From positions 1-16,761 of the forward strand of contig DASWRT010000506.1 in the NCBI GenBank assembly GCA_036403035.1: a DNA stretch of 16,761 bases, given 5' to 3'. Below the pieces are notes generated by a model, which worked only from the letters and a program-made list of their open reading frames with translations, had not been told where the DNA came from and made no database searches. This document shows, piece after piece, positions 7,500 through 14,299 of the stretch. Positions within the stretch are counted from its first letter, which is position 1, and each line of letters begins with the position of its first letter. A program made the translations under genes and the position numbers. This stretch comes from DASWRT01 sp036403035. Its GTDB lineage: Bacteria; Pseudomonadota; Alphaproteobacteria; ATCC43930; CGMCC-115725.

Positions 7500-8118
7500 C
7501 GTGTTACCGGAAACTGTCGGAGAAGAAGAACAAATAGTGACCAATGGACTCCGACGCCAGAACTATCGCACCGGCGAACGGCCGTGCGGGACGGCCACGG
7601 CTCTCTGCCGCCGGAGCAAGGGCACGCCCGGAAGAAACAAATATCGGCGAAACTAAAGTTGTCGGCCGAGACGGTCGCGGAACCGAATGTTCCTGGGCTA
7701 TTTTTATCCCGGATTTCTCACAAGGAGCCGTGCCGCGATGCTGCTCCTTGTGAGAAATCCGAGTTACGGAGGCCGCACCGACGCAGCCGGCTTGCGGGCG
7801 CAGCCGCAACAAGCCAGATAACAAGCGCCGGAAAGGCCGCGATGCGCGAGCGCGCCGCCCCGAGCACAGCCCCGGCGGCCGTTGCGCCGCAGCAGCGCAG
7901 CGGCCGGAAGCGCGGCGGATGAGAGGCGGCGGGCCGTCGACCGGGACGGCGCAGGTAGTTCACGGGCGGTAACGCGCCTGGCGCCTGCCGGCACGGAGCG
8001 GAGCGGGGCGAAGGTCGCGATGGCTCCGCCCGGCCGCTGCCGGCGTTCACTCGCGGCACGTCATGCCGAGGGAAGCGACGGAGCCCACCAGCCAAGCCGA
8101 CAAAGGGGAGCGGGCACG
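7500..8118. other. Non-coding stretch between divergent genes
   Basis: About 620 bases lie between the GNAT-like gene (minus) and the HtrA-like gene (plus) with no credible gene. Several frames stay open, but their translations are Arg/Ala/Pro-rich and run straight through the 19-bp inverted repeat, so I treat them as chance frames of GC-rich DNA. The first 200 bases are visibly less GC-rich than their surroundings (for example around 7520-7540 and 7630-7710), as expected for promoter DNA. An imperfect hairpin (GGCTTGCGG 7789-7797 against 7804-7815) follows the 19-bp repeat. The ribosome-binding site of the HtrA-like gene ends the region. Confidence 0.6.
7710..7761. repeat. Perfect 19-bp inverted repeat (MITE-like or hairpin element)
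   Basis: The arms at 7710-7728 and 7743-7761 are perfect 19-bp reverse complements, from CGGATTTCTC to GAGAAATCCG, around a 14-base loop. The arms are less GC-rich than the flanks. No T-run follows on either strand, so it is not an obvious terminator. No target-site duplication is apparent at the outer ends. Possible explanations are a short palindromic mobile element, two abutting terminal repeats left by a lost insertion sequence, or a regulatory hairpin. Confidence 0.75.
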
Positions 8119-9111
8119 ATGCCGAAGAAGGACGACGATGCAATCCCGGCCGCGCTCCAGCCGAAGCAGAGCGACCTGACGTTCGATCTCGGCCGGACGC
8201 TCGCCGCGGTGGTCGCGGTGCGGGCAAGCATCCCGGAGGATGCGTTCACCGCCTCGATCCTCGGCACCGAGCGGTCGGGAAGCGGCGTCGTGATCCGCGA
8301 CAACGGGCTGGTGCTGACGATCGGCTATCTCGTGACCGAGGCGGAGACGATCTGGCTCACCTCGATCGATGGGCGGGCGACGCCCGGGCATGTGCTCGCG
8401 TACGACCAGGAAACCGGCTTCGGGCTGATCCAGGCGCTCGGCCGGCTCGATCTGCCGGCGCTGGAGTTCGGCCGATCGGCCGGCGTGCAGAGCGGCGACC
8501 CCGTGATCTTCGCCGCGGCCGGGGGCCGCCGGCATGCGCTCGCGGCCGAGGTCGTGGCGCGGCAGGAGTTCGCCGGCTACTGGGAATACCTGATCGAGGA
8601 TGCGATCTTCACCGCGCCGGCGCATCCGCTGTGGGGCGGAGCGGCGGTGATCGGCGCCGACGGCAAGCTGCTCGGGACCGGGTCGCTGCACGTGCAGCAC
8701 GCGGATCGGAACCAGCGCGGCGGCAGCGGCGCGCTCGACGTCAACATGGCCGTGCCGATCGACGCGCTGGGGCCGATCCTCGACGACCTGACGATCTACG
8801 GCCGCCCGAACCGGCCGCCGCGGCCATGGCTCGGCGCCTATTTCGCCGAGGCCGACGGCGGCGGCATCGTCGTCGCCGGGCTCGCCAAGGGCGGACCGGC
8901 GCATCGCGGCGGCGTGCAAGTCGGCGACGCGATCCTGGCCGTCTCGAACGAACGGGTGAGCGACCTTGCCGGCCTTTACCGCCTTGTATGGGCAAGCGGC
9001 GCGGCGGGTATCGAGATCCCGTTCGTCGTGTCCCGCGACGGCGAGCAGCGGGCGATGCGGGTGCGCTCGGGCGACCGCGCGACGTTCCTCAAGACGCCCC
9101 GCCTGCACTGA
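8119..9111 (+). CDS. HtrA/S1C-like protein with PDZ domain, protease triad missing
   Basis: A 330-residue protein with a trypsin-like fold of the S1C (HtrA/Deg) type at about residues 25-225 and a PDZ domain at about 236-315 (W-L-G-A, G-G-P-A-H-R-G-G-V-Q-V-G-D-A-I-L-A-V). S-G-S-G-V-V-I and the L-T-x-x-x-L-V strand align with HtrA. The catalytic positions do not match: the His of T-N-A-H-V-V is Tyr70, the Asp of D-L-A-V is Gly100, and the Ser of G-N-S-G-G is Trp172 (P-L-W-G-G-A). No signal peptide is visible, so it is probably cytoplasmic. It likely binds peptides or acts as a scaffold. ATG 8119 has GGGGAG at 8105-8110; an in-frame start at 7882 lacks this support. The stop overlaps the start of the 104-bp tandem repeat. 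Confidence 0.85.
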   Translation: MPKKDDDAIPAALQPKQSDLTFDLGRTLAAVVAVRASIPEDAFTASILGTERSGSGVVIRDNGLVLTIGYLVTEAETIWLTSIDGRATPGHVLAYDQETGFGLIQALGRLDLPALEFGRSAGVQSGDPVIFAAAGGRRHALAAEVVARQEFAGYWEYLIEDAIFTAPAHPLWGGAAVIGADGKLLGTGSLHVQHADRNQRGGSGALDVNMAVPIDALGPILDDLTIYGRPNRPPRPWLGAYFAEADGGGIVVAGLAKGGPAHRGGVQVGDAILAVSNERVSDLAGLYRLVWASGAAGIEIPFVVSRDGEQRAMRVRSGDRATFLKTPRLH

Positions 9112-9318
9112 TACCGACGGCCGTCGAGCTTACCTCATCGGCCGTCGGTTAAGCCCGCGCGGCGCGTGAGCGGCACCCGCTCGGCATTGGTCAACGACCG
9201 CGGCCGACGATATGATACCAACGGCCGTTGAGCTTGACTCATCGGCCGTTGGTTGATCCCGTGCGGCGTTTGAGCAAAACCCGCTCGGCATCGGTCAACG
9301 ACCGAGGCCGACGGTATG
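9111..9318. repeat. Two tandem 104-bp copies of a structured repeat
   Basis: Copies at 9111-9214 and 9215-9318 differ at about 16 of 104 positions. Each contains an 11-bp perfect stem (9113-9123 with 9139-9149; 9217-9227 with 9243-9253). Each also has a second hairpin built on GGTC-AAC-GACC (9189-9199; 9293-9303) flanked by TCGGC and GCCGA. The first arm also carries a 12-base palindrome. Differences between copies preserve pairing: G9116/C9125/C9146 in copy one are A/T/T in copy two. The repeat fills the gap between convergent stop codons, beginning at the last base of the HtrA-like stop. It may serve as a bidirectional transcript end. No protein is encoded. Confidence 0.85.
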
Positions 9319-9334
9319 AGACCGCCGCCGGACC

Positions 9335-9883
9335 TCACCAGTAGCGGACGCGGCCGACGTCGACGTGGACGAAGTCGGATTGCGGGTAGTAGCCGACGCC
9401 GCCCGCCCTGAGCGATGCGGCGGCGCGGCGCACGTCGCGCAGCGAGCGGCCGGGCACGCGGATGTCGATCGCCATTCCCTGCGTATGCAGGCTGTTCGGC
9501 ACTACGCCGTCGGTGAACGACGCGAGCATCGCGTTGGTCGCAGGCGAGCGGTAGCCGGAGATCACCTGATAGGGCGCCCGCGTCCGCAGCCTGGATTGCA
9601 GCGCGCTCAGGAGGTCGAGCAGGCGCGGGTCGATCTGGTGGATCTGTTCGGTCCGGAAGTCGCGGAGCAGGTGGTTGATCCGCCGCATGCCGGCCGGGTC
9701 GTAATGCCCGTCGGCCCAGTAGACGGTCTTGAGCGTCTCGCCGGTATGCAGGTTCTCGAAGGCGAGGGAACGGGCAATGCCGATACGGTGGGCCGCCTGG
9801 ACCGGAGCGGCTGCCGCGAGCGCCGCCGTGCCGGCCGCCATCCCGAGAAAGGACCGCCGATCGAGCAGCCTCCGTTCCTGCAT
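9335..9883 (-). CDS. DUF882 (peptidase M15-like, MepK/YcbK type) with Tat signal
   Basis: A 182-residue protein with a twin-arginine signal, D-R-R-S-F-L-G at residues 8-14, followed by an Ala-rich hydrophobic segment and V-Q-A near 30. The mature part has S-G-Y-R-S-P (109-114) and the M15-type zinc ligands H133 and D140 (H-T-Q-G-M-A-I-D) and H173 (F-V-H-V-D). E. coli MepK (YcbK) of this family is a murein endopeptidase that cleaves 3-3 crosslinks. The neighbour upstream on the same strand is a YcbB-type L,D-transpeptidase, which makes such crosslinks. The same pairing occurs in E. coli (ycbB-ycbK), supporting a shared job in wall remodelling. A GGGAGGG-rich ribosome-binding site precedes the ATG. 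The gap between the two genes is 122 bp. Confidence 0.92.
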   Translation of the reverse strand: MQERRLLDRRSFLGMAAGTAALAAAAPVQAAHRIGIARSLAFENLHTGETLKTVYWADGHYDPAGMRRINHLLRDFRTEQIHQIDPRLLDLLSALQSRLRTRAPYQVISGYRSPATNAMLASFTDGVVPNSLHTQGMAIDIRVPGRSLRDVRRAAASLRAGGVGYYPQSDFVHVDVGRVRYW

Positions 9884-10005
9884 CCCCCACCCTCCCCGTA
9901 TGGTTAGCGGACCACCCCTTTAGCACGATCCGGGCGGCGTCTCCAACCTCCGATTGGATGGGGCGACTCGCAAAAGCGGCGACCGTCCGGCGGGCGCGGC
10001 CGGTA

Positions 10006-11868
10006 TTACCGGACCGCCGCGACGGCGACAGCCGGCTTGGCCTTCGGGACCAGCGGAGGCGACGGCGGTGCGGCGTTGCTGACCAGGGCGGGAGCGCTGC
10101 CGCCAAGGACCGCCATCAGCCGCTTGTCGCGGCCGTAAACGTCGTCGCGGAACTCGACGGTGCCGTCGGGATCGACGAAAGCAGTCGCGTAGAGAATCTG
10201 GACCCGCAGCCGATGCACCAGTTCGACCCGCGAGGTCTCGCTGCTCGCAATGGCGCGATCGATATCCTCGGGGCCGATCTTCAGATCCTGGAGGACATAG
10301 GCGGCCAAGTCCTTCGCCCGCTCGGTGCGCACGCAGCCGTGGCTCTGCGCCCGCACGAAACGCTCGAAGGTGCCGCGCGAGTTCGTGTCATGGAGGTACA
10401 CGTCGAACTTGTTCGGCGTGTCGAACTTGATCTGCCCGAGCGGGTTCTTCGGTCCCGGCAGCTGCTGAAGTCCCTTCCCGCTGACATAGGCCATCTGGTT
10501 CTTCGCCAGATAATGCGGGTCCTTCTTCACCTTCAGGCTGATCTCGTTGGCGATGATCGAGGCCGGGATCGTCCAGGCCGGGTTGAACACGACCGCAGCG
10601 ACCGCAGTGCGCAGCACCGGCGTCGGGTGCTGCGGATCGCCGACCACCACCTTCATGCTCATGACCGGCGTGCCGCTCTCGACGACGTCGAGCGTCGCCG
10701 CCGGCACGTTGACGACGATGCCGGTGCGCAGCAGGTCGCGCGGCAGCGACCGCCAGCGTTCGAGGTTCGCGGCGATCTGATCGATGCGCGCCTTGACCGG
10801 GACGTTCATCGAGGCGAGCGTGCGCGGACCGATCGCCCCGTCCGGCACGATGCCGTGGCGAGCCTGGAAGCGCTTAACGCCCGCCGCGAGCGCATCGTCG
10901 TAGAAGGAAGGATCGTTCGGATCGACGGCGGCGACGACCGGCGCGTCGACGGCGGCCGTCGCCGATTGCGCACCCTGCGAGCCTGAATCGGCACCGGCGG
11001 GCGGCTGCGCCGCCACGGTCACCACGGGCGCCGCCGTCTCGACGGGCTGCGCCGCGGGCACAGCGGGCTGCGCCGCGGGCGCGGCGGCGGCGGCGGCCGC
11101 AACCCGTTCCAGCTCCGATGCCGGGAGGTCGCCTTCGACGACGAGCCGCGCGCGAATCGCGGGAACCCGCTCGTCGACCATGCCCGGCTTCAGGGACGCG
11201 CCGTTCTTGATGCGTCCCCAGCCGCCTTGCTGCGCCAATTCGTTATAGTGCGCGAGCGCCGCCCTGAGTCGCTGATAGCTGATGTCGGTCGGCGGCAGGC
11301 CGGCATACCACGCCGCCAGCGTGCCGTTCCCGATGGCGCGGCTGAGCCCGGCGACGGCGTCGAAGGCCGGCGCGCCGATCGCCCAGTCGGTCTCGAAGTC
11401 GCTCGGCCGCACCCGTCCCACGGCGAGCACGGAGGCGTAGCGGAGCGCGACTTGCGTCAGCAGCAGGTCGCGTTCCCCGGCGGAGAGGCCGCTGCCGCCG
11501 GAACGGGCGCCGGGCGCTGCGAAGGCCGTCGCCGGGACGTTGAACTCGAAGCCGTGCTCGGCCGCCGCGGCGATCGCGGCGGAAAGCGCGGCGACCCGCT
11601 CGGTATGGCCGGCCCAGACCAGATCGAATTTCTGCAAGGCGTAGAAGCGGGCGAGCGCCGACGCGTCGAGCGCCTGACCGGCGACGGTGAGCGCCGTTCC
11701 CGCCTCAAGGGCGTCGCGCAGGCGTTGCGGCAGCGGCTCGGGGGCGGCGACCGCCGCCGCCGCTGCCGCCATGTCGTGCTTCATCGCCGCCGGGGTCGGA
11801 GCGGCATAGGCGGCTGGCATACCGGCCGCACACAGAGCGGCGACGAAGATCCCGAAGCGACGAGGCAT
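10006..11868 (-). CDS. L,D-transpeptidase, YcbB/LdtD type
   Basis: A 620-residue exported protein. A Sec-type signal peptide covers about residues 1-22. A scaffold domain spans about 45-255. An Ala/Pro/Val-rich low-complexity linker (about 256-315) precedes a PG_binding_1 domain (K-R-F-Q-A-R-H-G-I-V-P-D-G-A-I-G-P, 332-348). The YkuD catalytic domain (about 380-565) has Y-L-H-D-T (491-495) and the catalytic S-H-G-C-V-R (509-514, Cys512). Length and domain order match YcbB/LdtD, which forms 3-3 peptidoglycan crosslinks in the periplasm. The C-terminal tail (about 590-620) is a Pro/Ala-rich extension. It is followed by the MepK-like gene. The long linker between scaffold and PG-binding domain is unusual in composition, but the reading frame is intact. 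Confidence 0.93.
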   Translation of the reverse strand: MPRRFGIFVAALCAAGMPAAYAAPTPAAMKHDMAAAAAAVAAPEPLPQRLRDALEAGTALTVAGQALDASALARFYALQKFDLVWAGHTERVAALSAAIAAAAEHGFEFNVPATAFAAPGARSGGSGLSAGERDLLLTQVALRYASVLAVGRVRPSDFETDWAIGAPAFDAVAGLSRAIGNGTLAAWYAGLPPTDISYQRLRAALAHYNELAQQGGWGRIKNGASLKPGMVDERVPAIRARLVVEGDLPASELERVAAAAAAAPAAQPAVPAAQPVETAAPVVTVAAQPPAGADSGSQGAQSATAAVDAPVVAAVDPNDPSFYDDALAAGVKRFQARHGIVPDGAIGPRTLASMNVPVKARIDQIAANLERWRSLPRDLLRTGIVVNVPAATLDVVESGTPVMSMKVVVGDPQHPTPVLRTAVAAVVFNPAWTIPASIIANEISLKVKKDPHYLAKNQMAYVSGKGLQQLPGPKNPLGQIKFDTPNKFDVYLHDTNSRGTFERFVRAQSHGCVRTERAKDLAAYVLQDLKIGPEDIDRAIASSETSRVELVHRLRVQILYATAFVDPDGTVEFRDDVYGRDKRLMAVLGGSAPALVSNAAPPSPPLVPKAKPAVAVAAVR

Positions 11869-11902
11869 TGGCAGTCCCGAAACGTGCGGTCGAAGCGGAT
11901 CG

Positions 11903-11931
11903 ATTGTACGCGATTCGTTCGTACCGATTAA
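11903..11931 (-). promoter_or_regulatory. Possible promoter of the L,D-transpeptidase gene
   Basis: On the minus strand TACAAT (11908-11903) forms a good -10 element. TTAATC (11931-11926) lies 17 bases upstream as a weak -35. The predicted start of transcription is about 30 bases before the ATG at 11868. This stretch (11880-11990) is the least GC-rich part of the neighbourhood, consistent with promoter DNA. The call is by eye only. Confidence 0.3.
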
Positions 11932-12000
11932 ACCGGAAGGCTCTAAGAAATCCTTTCGGCCACCGATTAATCACAATGTGTAGCAACAGCGCATCGCCGT

Positions 12001-12028
12001 GCCGGGCCGCGCGCCGGAGCGGCCCGGC
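12001..12028 (-). terminator. Terminator-like hairpin after the trpE-like gene
   Basis: GCCGGGCCGC (12001-12010) pairs perfectly with GCGGCCCGGC (12019-12028) around 8 bases, 22 bases downstream of the minus-strand stop at 12050. There is no T-tract on the minus strand, so it is not a canonical intrinsic terminator. It could still stabilise or help end the trp-region transcript before the L,D-transpeptidase promoter. Confidence 0.4.
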
Positions 12029-12049
12029 TTCGCCTCTACTTCCGGCTAC

Positions 12050-13528
12050 CTACCGGCGCTGCGCTGCGAGCACGGCATCGGCGGCGGCGCGCATCAGCCC
12101 CTGCGCCTTGCGCATCGTCTCCTGGTATTCGGCATCCGCGTCGCTGCCGGCGACGATTCCCGCGCCGGCCTGCGCATGGAGGACGCCGTCCTTGAGCAGT
12201 GCGGTGCGAATCGCGATGTGGCTCGCCATCCCGCCGTCCGCCGCGAAGCAGACGACGGCGCCGCCGTAGAAGCTGCGGCGCACCGGCTCGACCGCGTCGA
12301 CCAGCTCAAGCGCCGGGCGCTTCGGCACGCCGACGACCGTCGCGGCGGGAAACGCGGCGAGCAGCGCGTCGAGCGCGTCGCGATCCGCCCGCAGCGCCCC
12401 CTCGACCGCCGAGCGGAGATGCATCACCGCCGGGAAGCGCCGGACCGCAAGCCTCTCCGTGACTTCCACGGTATCCGGCCGGGCGACGCTTGCGACCTCC
12501 TCGCGCCCGGCGTCGAGGAGCATCAGATGCTCGCCCGTCTCTTTCGCCGAGGCCAGGAGATCCACCGCGAGCCGCTCGTCCTCGTCGGGCGACGCGCCGC
12601 GCGGCCGGGTGCCGCCGATCGGCCGGACGCGCATCCGGCGATCCGCGCTGCCGTCCCGCCCCGCCGTCACCTCGGCGAGCAGGCACGGACTGGCGCCGAC
12701 CAGTGCAAAATCGCCGAACTCCAGACAGAACAGCAGCGCCGCCGGGCCGCCCCGGCGCAACGCGTCGTAAAGGTCGGAGGCCGCCGGCAGGAACGGCGCG
12801 GCGAAACGCTGCGAGACGCCGGCCTGCCGCAGCGCACCGGCCCGCACCGCCTGCTGCGCCCGTGCCGCCATCGCGCCGAACGCCTCGCGCGTCATCGTCG
12901 GCTGGAGAGCCGCCGCCGGCGCGGCATCCGCGCGAGCGGTGCGGCGGGCGACGGCAGGAACCGGGCTGCGCAGCGCCGTTGCCGCGCGGGCGAGCCGGCC
13001 GGCGGCAGCCGCCGCGGACGAGCCGGGCCGGATCGGCGCGGCGACGGTCGCCCGGCCGCTTGCCGTGTCGAGCACGAGAACGACCGACGACCGCATGAAC
13101 ATGCCGTCGGGAATGCCGATCGGATCGGGCGGACCGTCGCCAGGGAGCGAGTAGAGAAGCCGCACGGCATCGTAGCCGAGATACCCCCACAGCCCGGCGG
13201 CGGCCGGATCGAGCCCCGGCGGCAGGCCGGCAAGACGGGACTCGGCAGCGATGCGGCGGAGCGACTCGATCGTACCGTCCGGGCAGGGAGCAAAGGCGCC
13301 GGGCGAACCGAGGCTCAGCTCGGCGTGCCCGCCGCGGCAGCGCCAGACGAGGTCCGGCGCGAGGCCGACGAAGGCGACGCCTCCGCCCTGCCCCTCCCCG
13401 GCATTGCCGCCCGGTTCCGCGATGATGCCGGGACCGGGGAACTCCGCCGACAAGCGCCGGTAGGCGGCAACCGGCGATGGATCGTCGAGCACGAGATCGG
13501 CAGTGAGGACGGAGTGCGTGCCTGTCAC
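12050..13528 (-). CDS. TrpE-like chorismate-binding protein with degenerate active site
   Basis: A 492-residue protein of the anthranilate/aminodeoxychorismate synthase component I fold. The N-terminal domain has G-L-W-G-Y-L-G-Y-D (112-120). The chorismate-binding domain ends in A-Q-A-G-A-G-I-V and D-A-E-Y-Q-E-T. Signature positions differ from active enzymes: A-G-D-I-F-Q-V is A-G-A-L-R-Q-A (230-236); G-A-S-P-E is G-A-S-P-C (278-282); P-I-A-G-T is P-I-G-G-T; D-L-x-R-N-D is D-A-G-R-E-E (339-344); S-H-V is P-A-V (366-368); T-x-T/S-G-A-P-K is T-V-V-G-V-P-K. The Glu residues of E-H-L-M-L and E-Y-Q-E are kept. The LLES tryptophan site is not seen. GTG 13528 is used, with GGAGAG at 13535-13540 as ribosome-binding site. 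It lies 171 bp after trpG on the same strand, behind a large hairpin. Confidence 0.82.
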   Translation of the reverse strand: MTGTHSVLTADLVLDDPSPVAAYRRLSAEFPGPGIIAEPGGNAGEGQGGGVAFVGLAPDLVWRCRGGHAELSLGSPGAFAPCPDGTIESLRRIAAESRLAGLPPGLDPAAAGLWGYLGYDAVRLLYSLPGDGPPDPIGIPDGMFMRSSVVLVLDTASGRATVAAPIRPGSSAAAAAGRLARAATALRSPVPAVARRTARADAAPAAALQPTMTREAFGAMAARAQQAVRAGALRQAGVSQRFAAPFLPAASDLYDALRRGGPAALLFCLEFGDFALVGASPCLLAEVTAGRDGSADRRMRVRPIGGTRPRGASPDEDERLAVDLLASAKETGEHLMLLDAGREEVASVARPDTVEVTERLAVRRFPAVMHLRSAVEGALRADRDALDALLAAFPAATVVGVPKRPALELVDAVEPVRRSFYGGAVVCFAADGGMASHIAIRTALLKDGVLHAQAGAGIVAGSDADAEYQETMRKAQGLMRAAADAVLAAQRR

Positions 13529-13529
13529 G

Positions 13530-13639
13530 CGCGTCTCTCCACCCCAACCCTCCCCTGCAAGGGGGGTGGGAGAACAGGCCAGACAATGCCGTTAGAAGCC
13601 CTCCCCCCTTGCGGGGGAGGGTTGGGCGGGGGGAGACGC
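13530..13639. repeat. Large GC-rich inverted repeat before the trpE-like start
   Basis: Arms at 13543-13570 and 13599-13626 match at 26 of 28 positions as reverse complements and flank a 28-base loop. Beyond a short imperfect stretch the pairing resumes with GCGTCTC (about 13531-13537) against GAGACGC (about 13632-13638). The arms consist of C-runs and G-runs of the form CCCAACCCTCCCC and GGGGAGGGTTGGG, typical of dispersed repeats in GC-rich alphaproteobacterial intergenic DNA. The 3' arm in the minus-strand transcript contains the ribosome-binding site of the trpE-like gene. The rest of the gap, to the trpG stop at 13700, shows no gene. Confidence 0.85.
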
Positions 13640-13699
13640 GAGACGCCGGTCGCCGATGCTGGAGATCCGGTCACCGTCAGCCCTCGCCCCGCACCATGC

Positions 13700-14299
13700 T
13701 CACTCGGCGGCCTCGACAGCGCGCGACCCGACATGCGCCGTCACGAAGTTCTCGAAGAGGCGCAGTCCCGACTCCGTATAGATGCTCTCGGGATGGAATT
13801 GGACCGATTCGATCGGCAGTGTCCGGTGGCGGAGCCCCATCACGTAGCCGTCGTCGAGCGACCGCGCTGAGACCTCAAGGCAGGCGGGCAGCGTCGCCTC
13901 GTCGACGATCAGCGAGTGGTAGCGGGTCGCGCGGAACGGGTTGTCCTTGCCGGCGAAGCAGCCGCGCCCGTCATGCTCGATCCGGCTCGTCTTGCCGTGC
14001 ATCAGGTGATCGGCCTTCAGCACCGTCCCGCCGAAGGCGAGCCCGATCGCCTGATGGCCGAGGCAGACGCCGAGGATCGGGAGACGCCCGCCATAGGCGT
14101 CGATCACCTCGACGTAATGCGCGTCGGCCGGATGGCCGGGACCGGGACCGAGCAGGATGAAGTCGGGCGACAGATCCTCGATCTGCCGCAGCGACAGCTT
14201 GTCGTTGCGGACGACGACCGGCTCGATGTCGAGCGCGAGCAGGTACTGCCGGATGATGAAGACGAAGCTGTCGTAGGCGTCGATCAGCAGGGCTTTCAT
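13700..14299 (-). CDS. trpG: Anthranilate synthase glutamine amidotransferase component TrpG (PabA-like)
   Basis: A 199-residue class I glutamine amidotransferase that hydrolyses glutamine and passes ammonia to the synthase component. D-A-Y-D-S-F (7-12), G-P-G-P-G-H-P (51-57), the nucleophile Cys79 in L-G-V-C-L-G-H-Q, and His169/Glu171 in V-Q-F-H-P-E-S form the complete site. M-H-G-K-T-S is the usual TrpG/PabA loop. The ATG overlaps the trpE stop (ATGA at 14296-14299), so translation is probably coupled and the two should form the complex. In many alphaproteobacteria TrpE and TrpG are fused; here they are separate. A dual role in p-aminobenzoate synthesis is possible, as in other bacteria, but not shown. 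Confidence 0.93.
   Translation of the reverse strand: MKALLIDAYDSFVFIIRQYLLALDIEPVVVRNDKLSLRQIEDLSPDFILLGPGPGHPADAHYVEVIDAYGGRLPILGVCLGHQAIGLAFGGTVLKADHLMHGKTSRIEHDGRGCFAGKDNPFRATRYHSLIVDEATLPACLEVSARSLDDGYVMGLRHRTLPIESVQFHPESIYTESGLRLFENFVTAHVGSRAVEAAE

Noticed and set aside
7584..7922. 112-residue open frame in the 7500-8118 gap
   Set aside because: It reads straight through the 19-bp palindrome, lacks a ribosome-binding site, and has no recognisable motif.
7882..8118. 79-residue N-terminal extension of the HtrA-like protein
   Set aside because: The extension is Arg/Ala-rich with no signal peptide or motif, while ATG 8119 has a good GGGGAG site.
9111..9318. Two-copy repeat read as a minimal CRISPR array
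   Set aside because: The 104-bp copies are contiguous with no spacers, are about 85% identical, and each has complex internal structure.
13530..13639. GC-rich inverted repeat read as a Rho-independent terminator of trpEG
   Set aside because: No T-tract follows the stem on the minus strand; the next gene's ribosome-binding site and start follow directly.
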